NCBI GenBank assembly: GCA_035236585.1
Contig: CP141132.1
Coordinates: forward strand, 43,465,880-43,529,879
Source of the DNA: Warburgia ugandensis
Lineage: Eukaryota > Streptophyta > Magnoliopsida > Canellales > Canellaceae
Length of the DNA: 64,000 nucleotides
Reading direction: 5' to 3'
In this document: one piece after another, positions 9,837-21,652 of the stretch
Layout of the letters: each line of letters opens with the position of its first letter
Position numbering within the stretch: position 1 is the stretch's first letter
The notes under the pieces: model-generated
Told to the model about the DNA's origin: nothing
Seen by the model: the letters and a program-made list of their open reading frames with translations, nothing else
The model's database searches: none
Translations under genes and position numbers: made by a program

Positions 9837-12800
9837 CTGTAAAGACATCAAAATAGACTGGTAACCGTGCAAGACCAGATCTTAGAATATTTGCTCTAAG
9901 GGATACTGACGAAAACATAAGCAGCCAAGTACTGTAATCAGTTGATGTGCTGAAAGATGTTAATAAAACACAAAATAGTGTTCCCTTTTAAGGCTTTAAC
10001 GAATTGAAATAATTCAGCAAAGTCCCCGGTAAACTGCTGTAGCACAAAAGCTTCATCAAGTTTTTCATTTGACTAAGGCAGCTTCAACAAGGTTCTATTA
10101 ATTGTAGACATAAGCATTCAAAGTAAATCACTTATTAGATAGCACTGTAAATAGAATGGTTGTACGTTCCTCTTCCTCAAAGATCTAAGCCCACCATGTG
10201 GTAGACACAGACAGATGGTTTTCATCAAAATGAGGCATCATTAAGCCAATAAATCAACTTGGAAAGGAGCAAATAAGAAACAAAATTAATAGTCAAAACA
10301 GCATAACCATTTTGACAGCACAATGCAACTGCAAACAATACCTAAAATCAATGTGATACAGGAAATAAACCTTAAATGAGGAACCAATGGAGCCACTCAA
10401 ATGTCTTACTATAGCAAGTGTTGCCAGCACGTTGGTAACACTGGTGGGCACGAGGGGGATTCTCATTGAGCACTCCTGACGCTCTTTTATATTCCTGCCT
10501 GTCTGCTTTGAGGGAAATGAGCAATCTTAGCCTACCCTCATCTCTGGGGAAGAAGAAGATGAGAGAGATATGATGATGATGAAAAACTAATCTACTGCCC
10601 CATTGAAACAAAAATGCACGGCTTTTTCTAATGTCCACTGGCAGCAAGAGAAAGATTTCCAGAGAGAAGAAGCCTTCATCTTGCAAAAAACAATGACCAA
10701 TAGTTTCTCTAGGTCTCACAACTCCAGTAAAAAGGAGTAACTTTCTCATGATTATGAATATCCATTTTTTAACAAAGCCACTTCTCCAGAACAAATGCAT
10801 GTTTCACTTAGAGCTTTTAAAGCTTTCAAAATAAATAAACTAATTTGTTATACTTTGAAATTTATCAAACTTGAAACTTTATTTGAAAAATACCTACAAT
10901 AAAATTATTACCTGAAGAGGTAACAATTCCATAGGAAAATGAGAGTTCCAGAAGAAAATAATTGAAGCTCCAAGGGCAAAACTTAATGGCAAACGAGGTT
11001 TTCAGCTCAAGATTTCCTTCAACTTTTCAGGTTATTTTACAGGGTCTCATAGATTGATCCACATACCAAAGCTTATTAGTGGTCACTTAATAGATAAAAA
11101 AAAAAAATTCAAATCAGATAGTCATTAGTCGAGCACCATTAGTCTTATGCATTTGCTTTCAGGTGGATGGTGGATGTATTGAGGATAACATAAGCCAAGC
11201 AAAATAAATGATCAGGGTCTCAAGAAAAATGCACGGCTTTCTTATTTACAGTTTCTACTGTCATAAGTTACAATAAAAACCCCTTTAATCAATAAAATGA
11301 TATTTATCCCTCTAAGCTAATACAAAGCGTTCGCTCCCAACATGGGCCAACATGGTAAATTAATAAACTTGCTAAACTAATAAGGTAATAAATTTTTAAA
11401 GCTTCCTCGAGGGCCTGGAGGTTATATAAATTAATATTCTCAAATCAGAGGGTCTTTTTGTAAGAAAAACAGGCAGCGGACATTCTGTTGGAAAGAAAAT
11501 TAAAGAGGAGAGATATATGTTTATCTTTCCAAGAGAAAATTGAAAAGGCTAGATATTTGTTTACTATTTGAGAGAATTGGAAAGGTAGAAGGAAAAAAAG
11601 GAAGAGATAATTAATATATAAGAAAGGATTTATGCAAGAAAGATAAAACTTTGTGGTTGTTAAAGAAGAAACAAATTATTTAGAGAAAGCAGAAAAGACA
11701 TATCATTAAAAAGAAAAAGGAAGAAAAGACACAAAACCCCACTAGATTAATAGAAACAATAAGCACCCCATGTATATTAATTTAAGGGGGTTATCCAATA
11801 ATATAAAACCCCACTAAATGGATAGAAAATGTCTGGTCCCTGGGCTATTAATCTAAAGGGTTTTTATTGTACCATTGTCCAGATACTGAAATTTCAATAA
11901 AATAGGGAGTCTTTATGTCTCGTTACCGAGGGCCTCGTTTGAAAAAAATATGCCGTCTAGGGGCTTTACCAGGACTAACTAGGAAAAGACCTAGATCCCG
12001 AAGCGATCTTAGAAACCAATCACATTCCGGGAAAAGGTCTCAATATCGTATTCGTCTAGAAGAAAAACAAAAATTGCATTTTCATTATGGTCTGACAGAA
12101 CGACAATTACTCTGACTTTCAGTATCTGAGATTTTTTCCACTGCCATTCCCTATTACCCAAGATACCTCTCCCACCATGGGTTGGTCTTAGGAAGTTGTA
12201 CAGCCCCAGCATTTCTTCTGTTATATACTAAGATAAGCAGTAGCAAAACTTGCTGAGTACACTCGGATCTCATGTAAGTAGAAGAAGTTTGCATCATACG
12301 ACTTGCTAGAGTCAAATTAGTCTTACTAAAAGAAAAATCCAAGACTACAATTAGATGAAGGATTAAAACGATCCCTATGCAAAAATAATGCTTAGTTCCT
12401 CAGATTTTTAATTTTATCTGATCTATCTGAGTATGACTCAACTTCTGACTCAGAAGATAATAAACTGTCTTGTAATGGTAATTGTTAAATTATCAAGACC
12501 AATAGATCAGCTGAATATTAGAAAGCTATTGTTGAAATGAACAATTTATGTATTAATGATTTAACTCAATCACAACAAGATTTGTTAAAATTAGTTCACC
12601 AAATTACTGAAACAGAATTTAAAAAATTAGAAAAAATAATGGAATCAAAACAAAAAAATGTAATTCAAAGAATATTGATCCAGACAAAGTCTATAGGATG
12701 TCTGAAGCTACTTAAAGATTGCAAAATAAGACTCCAAAATTAATCTCAGTCACAACTGATAATTTAAGAGACATTGTCTCCCTCAAAGAAGAAAATTTCA

Positions 12801-15800
12801 AATCTAAAAAATTAATAAAAGCAAGGTTAGATCATATTGAAAAGGATCAGAAAAGATTTTATGAAAATTCGGATCTTATTTTTTATCTCAGTTTACTTAA
12901 AACGGATAAGCAACCTGAATACTTGTCCATTTTAAGTCAAAACACTGTGCAAAAGTGGCATATAAATGTCACTCTTGTTAATGGAACAGATTGGTATCAT
13001 GAAGATTTAACAGCTCGTTGATAGGGGAGCAGATACTAGGTTTTTTCAAGAAGGTATAATACCTACAAAAAATTTTAAAAAAGCAACCCAAAGACTCATC
13101 TCTACAAGCAATAATAAAATAAAAATCAATTACAAACTAACTAATTCATTTGTGTGAAATAACAATATATGCATCCCAACTTCATTTCTTCTTGTAAAAG
13201 ACCCCCATCATATGATTCTTGTTACTCCTCTGCAGGAATCAATGCCCATCAACTAAATAGACCCTTCGGGGATATATTTTTCTAAAGAGTGAAAAGAATT
13301 TTATTTTAAATTTATCACTAATCTCAGAACACATCTTTTGAATGAAGTTAAAAGAATTTTTATTGAAAAAAAATCATATTAATTTTCTTAAAGAAGAATC
13401 TTCTTTCTTGGATGTTAACAAATCCCCTCAAACTCATTTAATTCAAAACAACAAAAAAGACCTCACTACTTCAAATGACTTATGTAATGATATACCTACA
13501 ACATTTTGGAACCTCAAGAAACATATTATTTCCCTTATGAAGACTAAAAGGGCAGCCCAATGCACAAAACTCCCACGTAAGCAGGGTCTGGGGAAGGGGT
13601 GGACCAAGGGTCAATAGTATGCAGACTTATCTTGCATTGCAAGAGCATGTTTCTATGCCTCAAGCCCATGACCTCAAAGTCATACGATGACAACTCTACA
13701 GTTGCCAAGGCTCTCATTCTTCCTTATGAAGACTCATTTAATGAATAAGAAATTCCTACTAAAGCTAAGCCAGATCAAATGAATGCTCAATATTTAGAGT
13801 TGCGTAAAAGAGATATTAATGAATTAATTGATAAAAGGTTAATTAAAAAATCTCTCTCCCTAGAGTTGCACTATTTTTTATGTTAATAATGCTGCTGAAA
13901 AAGAAATATGCAAGATACTATAAACTATTAACCGCCAATCAGGGTACTTAAATGGATTTGCTATCCAATTCCTAATAAAAGAGATTTTTTAAATAGACTT
14001 TGTAATGCTTTAATCTTTTCAAAATTTGATCTTAAATCAACAGTATTGGCAAATCCAAATAAAAGAAGAAGATAAGTATAAGACAGCTTTTCTTTCTGAC
14101 ATTATGAATGAAATGTTTTGCCCTTTGGGTTAAAAAATGCTCCGGCTGAATTTTAGAACATTATTAATGACATCTTTAATCCTTATACCCAATTTATTCT
14201 CACTTAATTGATAATGTATTAATTTTGTCCAAATCCACTGATCAACACTTTAAATATTTACAGACTTTTAAGTGGTTGGTCAAAACTGATGGTCCAGTTT
14301 TTCTTTGCCTTGAAAATAAAATTACTACAAGACGAGATCCATTTCCTAGGTTATAATATCTTCCACAGAACAATTGCTGCTATTCAACACAGTATTGAAT
14401 TTGCTTCCAAACTCCCTGATGAAATAATTGTTATCAAGAAATTACAAAGATTCTTCAAATCTTTAAATATATTTCTGATTATTATCATAGAGTTGCTCAG
14501 GACACTGCCATTGGCTAAACTTGGCAAATTATGAGTGGTTAAAATTGTTGAGACTAATGCTTCTAATATTGGTCTCGAAGGTATTCTCAAGCAAGAAGGG
14601 GAGCCTTAGCACAATGGTTGAGTAGTTACACCTAGAGGTCATAGGTTTGAGGCATCAAAACAACCTCCGCAAAATGCAAGGTAAGGCTGCATACTATAGA
14701 CCCTTTGTGGTCTGCCCCTTCCTTGGACCCTGCATAAGTTGGAGCTTTGTGCACCAAGCTGCCATTTTAGGTATTCTCAAGCAAAAAAGTCCTAAAACTA
14801 ATAAGGAAGAATTGGTCAGATTCTACTAAGGAAAATGGAATTCTAGTCAAGAAAAATATTTTCCTATTAAAAAATAAGCGTTATCTACTGTTAAATGCAT
14901 CTATAAATTCCAAGTCTTTTAAATAAAAAATTCTCTTAAGAATTGGTTGTAGTGCTATTAAACAAATAATTAAAAAGGTTATTAAAAATATGGTATCTAA
15001 CTAGATCTTTACAAGATGGCAAGCACAATTATCTATTTTTGAATTCGATATCGAATATATAAAAGGCGAATATAATTCTTTGCTTGATTCTTGAACCTGA
15101 GAATTTTTGTCGGGTCTATGAATAGAGGCCAAAGTGAATGAAACCATGTAATACCTATGGTCAGAGAACCTCTAGAAGAGGAAACGAAATTTCTCCTAAT
15201 AATATTGAAATTCCTCTTGGTAATATCACGATAATTCAATTCTCTCTGCCTAATAAGACAATTAATGAGGTAATAACCTCAGACCAGTAGAGTTGTCGCC
15301 ATGTGATCTAGAGGTCATGGGTTCAAAGCATGAAAAATAGCCTCTTGCAAAAATGCATGGTAAGGCTACATAGTATAGAACCTTTGTGGTCCACCCCTTC
15401 CCTGAATCCCATGTATGTGGGAGCTTCGTGCACAAGGCTGCCCTTTTTAATAACCTCTAAACCTTCTATTTATCTCCAAAAAGATATCTTGAAATAATCT
15501 CTCTATTAATCATACTATGTAGTTAGAGGCATAAGGGGTGCGCTGGAGCCTAGAGGGCCTAGGCAAGCCTGAATCACAAGAGGCAAAATTAAATATATAA
15601 AAATTATAAAAATACCAAAAAATCAGAAAAAAGAAAGAAAAGAAAAACATAGAAACATAATTATATGATGAAATATCCCTCAAACATGCTAATTTTTTTG
15701 AATGGTTGCTATATATGTGAATGAAAATCTATTTCATGGAATAAATGTAAAAAGCAAAAATTATTTCAAATTTCTATAACTATTTTCTCAGAAAAATGAA

Positions 15801-18800
15801 AAAAATTGAAGAAAAACGTAAAAATATGTTAAATCTATGGTAAACAAACAAGAAATCAAATGGGATGTTTGTTTCTACCTATAAAATGAGAAACCATCAA
15901 GATTTATCAATAAAAGTAAGCCAAAAATGAAAAAATATATAAAAAATGGTCCTCATTTTTATGTTTTTTTTTACAGAAAATAGGGTTTTAGGTGGAAGAT
16001 TCATGAATTCATACCTTTTCTTCGCTTAAATCTATAAAAGCTTGAAGAGGAATGGTCGTTTCCACAATAGGAGCTCTAAGGAGAATAGAAAATAGGGTTA
16101 GATGGTAAAAAAATGAAAAAAAAAAAATTTGAAGTTTGGGGTTTTGACAACTCGTCACCTGCGCCTAGGCATCAGTGGCGCACCTAAGCATAGGCTCTAG
16201 GCGGACCTCTGGAGCTGGCACCTCAAACTACTACAACTTCACAAAATTCAGGCGCAGTTCGTGCGCCTGGTGCCTAGGTATGCCTCTAACTACATAGTAA
16301 TCATCATAATATTGAATGGGTCAATGCAGACCCTTGGGTGCTCAAAGAATGCTATCGTAATACTAATTCATATCCTATTTAAGTTAAAAAAATATAGGAT
16401 GCTCATGGAACAATTACTCTGTGATATTGATCCAGTGGTAATTAACCCATTTTTACAATAATGATCAATCATCTATCAACTTGAGCAAAAAAATTTATTT
16501 CCTCAATAATGGGGATTTTCTACCTCGAAACCTAAAATTGTTGAGGTTTGTAATGTCGAACACCCCTGTAATTACTAGGACTATGCTAAGGCAATGACCT
16601 TAACAATGTATCTTGAAAATACTCAAAGAAGACATTATTGGTTTTATTTGCCTTGACCCCAAACTGGCTGCCAAACTTGTTACTAAGTGGTTCTTTTATT
16701 GGTGGTAGAGAGCTGGCCCGACTTTAGAAATCTTACTACAATATTTAAAAAATCTTCATACGGATTGGGTTGAACCAAACCTTCAAATTCAGAAAATTTC
16801 TGAAAAAGAATTAATTGAAGGACAACATGAATTCCTTTGCTTTACACAATTTGACATTTCTTGGATTTGAAAAATGGCCACCACGATTGAAACTAATGAA
16901 CTTAATATTCAAGTTCTTAAAAGAACTTATTTTTGTAAATGGTGATCAAATTTAACTCCAAATCAAGAGCAAAAGAAATCACTCTAGTTATCCAAATTAA
17001 TTAAAAACCCTGAAAAATATTCTAGTCATCAATTTATCCTCTTCATTAGAAGAAATTAAAAGAATGCTCCAATGGAAATATCCTTTTGCCTCAAAATCTA
17101 AGATTTTGGTCAAGTGTCTTAACTACATGAAAAATCAGGTAATATCCTCTTTCAATCTCTCTCAAGAGACTTCTTCATCAAAAGCAATGTCAAAGATATG
17201 TCTGATCTAGAGAATCTCACTAGTGATACCAGCAATGCAGATCAAGTCGATATTTTCCATGACAGTGAGGACCCTAATGATACCACTATGGCTTTCAGAG
17301 ACATGTGGGGCGCATATATGAAAATCCTTCAAGAATCTCTCTAGAAACATAAGCAAAAGAAAAGAAAAATGTGATGTGAATTCGGCATATTCTTTAATAA
17401 AGGCAAATAAGACTTGGCCAGCTAATCTCGAGAAATGTGTCCCTTATGTCATACCATTCTTCTTTATGTCACTTTATATTAAAGGATGTAACAGGCGGTT
17501 CTTATATGTATCCTTGTAATAATTTAAGTGTCGATCCTATTGTTGTTTGCCATCCCTATCATGGACTTAAAATGATTTTAAGTCCACATATTACAAATTG
17601 TAATTCGAGTCTCATTTCAGCTCTCCCATCGTCTTTGTTCTAAGTTCTTTCCAGCCCTTGAATTTCAAGTCCTGTAATAGTATCCCTTTTGTAAATCCTT
17701 TTGTTTATGAATAAAAGTATCAATATCAGGTCCATCCCCTAAGTATTATCTCCTTGCTTAATTCTATACCTTGGTGATATGTACACACACACACACACAC
17801 ACATATGTAGTTAGAGGTGCACCTAGGCACAAGTCAACAGGTATGCACCTGGGAGAGTGCAAGGCATAGAGGAAAAGAGGTGCAGTCACCTAGGCGCGCA
17901 CCCCCGACTCCAAGCGCAAACTACTTACCCGATAACGTATAAACCTCATTATTTTTTTTCATTTTTCAACTTCCAACCCTAATTTCAATCTTCTAACCTA
18001 CTGAGAAGGTGAAAACGACCATTCCTCTTCGATCTTTCACAGATCTAAGCAAAAAAAGGTATGGATTTACAAATTTTAGCATTTGTTTACAGTCTCTATA
18101 AAAAACGTAAAAACCAGTACTGTTTTTTCAAATTTTCTTTTTTTGTTAACTATTTTCCATAGATCTTGATGGGTTTTAGTTCTATATGTATAAGAAAACA
18201 TTCCATTTGAGTTTTATACTTCTTTGCTCTAGACTTGAGTTTGTTTTTAGGTTTTTTACTATTTTTCCCAAAAAATCAGTTACGAAAATATAAAAAAGTA
18301 TTCGTTTTTTCGTATTTCTTCATTGAAACGTATTTCTATCCACATATATAGCTTTCCCATGCTTGTGTCTTCATGTGTGATAATTTTTTCATCTTTTTTT
18401 TTTTTGTAATTTAGGGGTTATTTTTCATTTTTCCAAAAATAAAAGTTACGAAAATTAGAAAAAAATTGTTTTTTTATATTTATTAGTTAATACCTATTCT
18501 TATCCACATATATAGCTTATCCATGTACTTTTCATGCTTGTTTTGTATTTTAGTGTTATTTTGTTCAATTTTTCCAAAAATAAAACTGACAAAAATTAGA
18601 AAAAAATTGTTTTATTTATATTTATTAGTTAATACCTATTCTTATCCCCATCTATAGCTTTCTCATGCTTGTGTCTTCATGTATGATGTATTTTTCATGC
18701 TTTTTAGGAATTTATTAATAATTTTTAGCTAATTTTTAATTATTAAAAATATAATTTTGTGCCTCAGGCTCCAGGCGTGCACCTCGACGCCCCAGGCTCT

Positions 18801-18838
18801 AGGTGCACCCCTTTGCCCCTCAATGCGCCTCTAACTAC

Positions 18839-18914
<76 letters not shown>

Positions 18915-21586
18915 ATAGGAATCCACATTGAAAGGCAAGGAAGGAGTCCACACCACCTTTTTTGGAAGATCTAAGCCGTTCATCATGTTCGACATACAAA
19001 AACTAGATAACCCACGAGAAATCAATGAATTAGATGATCCTAACCACTTGTTTTGGGTCTATGAAAATTTTATAAAATCAATTGATCATGATTTTCAATA
19101 ACAAGAAACATTGCTTGAAAGTATCCAATGGGCATGAGATCTTGTACTTAGCCTGTCTAAGCCAATGCAAACATGATGAATGGCTTAGATCTATAAAAAT
19201 CTATCACTGTGTAAAATCAAACACTTTCTTTCAAACTCTCTACTGACACAAATATCCTAGACTAAAGTCTACTACAAATTTGTAAAAACTAAACATTCTA
19301 AGTAATAGCTAGGAATTACTAAAAGCGAACTGAGTATGATTCCAGCAGAAGAAACGCTACCTTATTCTTCGTGGATCCAGCACTTCAGATAGGTGTGACT
19401 TCTAAACCAGATGTTAGATGTGCACTTGCATGATGGGTCTGCTCCCAACATGAACTAGGGCTTGGTTTTACATCAGGTCGCTTACAAAAACCAAGGATAG
19501 TGATGTATTGACCAAAGTCGGCCAAAGAGTATACACAAACACCTTTCAAGATGATATTATCTTAGATAAACAAATGTGACAGATTTTATCCTTTCTTCAT
19601 GTTTGTAGCTTTTATTTGAAAGGAAGATGAAGAAGAATCAAGAGACATGAGGTGTTTAACAGCAGGAAGAGCTCAACCCCAAAGTGATGGAGAACAGGAG
19701 ACATAAAGAAAGAAATAGGAGATTTAAAGAGCGGACGGATCATACAAAATCGAACAATGGATAGAGTTTTCTAGTAGAAGATATCTAAGAGGCAAAATGG
19801 ATTGTAATTAGATATAGAAGAGTGAAGGGCTAGTTTTGAACTGATCTGTAATTAAATCTAACAGTTTTTAATGTATTAGGACATCGATCAAGGTCTCTAA
19901 TGGTGTCCAAATAGAAGTATATGCTTGGTTGGTTGCAGGATGTTGTGGAGGCTACATCTGGGTGTAAGGGGTAAATCTTGTTCCGGAACGTCAGGAAGGC
20001 TACATATAAGGGTAAATATAAGGTTTATAGTGCGTTGTGAAAGCTAAAAAGTATATACGAACTGATATTCAGGACATTAAAAAGATACTGGGCCCGATAA
20101 GGAAAGATCCAAGATCGAGTTTCAAACAAGGAATTGTGGAGAGATCTAAGCTAGTGCAAATGGTTGGTCTGGATTTAGAATGAGAAAAAGTTCTAGAATT
20201 CTTCTGGGACAAAAGAAGATATAAGTTATTGCTTCCCCATAGATGAGGCGAAAGAGAATACAGTAGTAATTTCATGGAAAAAAAATGGAAGAAAGAAAAG
20301 AGGATATAAGACTATCGGAACCTTGCTATTATACCACGAATAAATCTTAGGAGACACGATAATAGAGAAGTGGAAGAAATAGGGAGAAGTGAATGAGAAA
20401 TGACTCTGTAGCTCTCATTCATAATTTCTTTTGTGTGACTCCTATTTTAATAGAGATAAAAAAAGACGGGAAGTGACTAAAATGCCTCCACTTATGGCAT
20501 GTGTCAACAGCATCACGATCAAAATTCAAGAGAAAATAAATGCAAGTGTTTTTCTTAGAAAGCACAAAACAAGGTAGTCACCATAAGCAATTTCATGTAG
20601 AAAGAATGCAGAGGCAAACTGGAAAAACTATTACTTGCAGAAATAAGTGTTGCAATATAATGAATGGAAAAATTAAATCATTGCTGATTTTAAGGCCAGA
20701 TTGAGTAGGTAAAGGAAATGTCGTCCTCAAGTAAGTGAAGTAAATGTCTAGTGAATTTAAAGTGACGTACCAACTGCACCTCCTCCCGGACTCCTTCCTG
20801 CTAGGTAAGCAAACCCAACATCTGGAAACAACCCAATCCCATTTTCTGGCATGGCAAGAAGGGTCCTCTGGCACAACTCATATCATAATAGAGATTGGGC
20901 ATCAGTAAAACTTTAAGTCATAAGGTAAATGTAGCAACATATTACAAAGTTCACCACATGAAGCATACCTCAGTGACAATCCTGTACCGGCCATGACCAG
21001 AAAGGCCAATTCCAAAACCCATTGTCACCCCATCCATGAGGCTAATGTAAGGTTTTTCATAGTTAAAAATTTTGCATATCAGACTGTATTCAGCAGAAAA
21101 TGCCTGAAAGAACAGAATTAGCTTCAATGCCCACAAGGAAAAGGCAGAGACTACTGTTGATACTAGCTGTCAACATGGACCAGGTTGTATATTATTGCAA
21201 CTTATCTAAAGGATATTTTGTCAATAAATTGGGAACTTCAGATATTGGATACTAAAGGGAAGCATGTTAAAAGAAAAAAAAATGCACGCATGCCTCTTCT
21301 TAACAAGCTTAAACAAACAAAGATACCAAGTTAGAATCAACTGATGAACCGAAAAGATATCTAAAATCCAAGCAACTTGCTGAAAATGAGAACAGGAAAA
21401 GGCACCAGCGTATTAGCATGATTCCACTGGAATATGGCAACTTAACCTTCTTAAACTGATGAGGACCCGGGCTTGGCAACTGTAACTAACTACCAATGTT
21501 CATTCACACAATACGAAGTTTATGGAATTGGACTTTCAGAGTTCATATAAATCACAGAGTTCCATCGCAAGCTAATCAAATGGAGG

Positions 21587-21652
<66 letters not shown>

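Larger units (their letters stand above)
12400..17735 (+). mobile_element. Endogenous pararetrovirus (Caulimoviridae), decayed and interrupted
   Basis: A plus-strand pararetroviral remnant, antisense to the host gene. In order it shows a Lys-rich helical segment, an aspartic-protease-like stretch, reverse transcriptase, RNase H, a separate downstream reading region and a non-coding tail with AATAAA. There is no integrase and no LTR, which separates it from Ty3/gypsy elements. A second reading region after the polyprotein is a feature of florendovirus-type endogenous elements, so that genus is a reasonable guess. Stops and frameshifts occur throughout. Three SINEs and one TIR element have inserted into it. 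It is not a functional virus. Confidence 0.8.

Noticed and set aside
10372-10800. 142-residue minus-strand open frame in the host intron
   Set aside because: No domain, no similarity to the missing hydrolase exons, and no splice-consistent ends. Probably chance.
11915-12115. Considered a functional nuclear-transferred rps4
   Set aside because: Only the first 66 codons remain, with an immediate stop, and there is no transit peptide or partner exon.
18759-19025. RERERE and LSLSLS open frames, also at 21496-21741
   Set aside because: Simple translations of (GA)n and (AT)n microsatellites.
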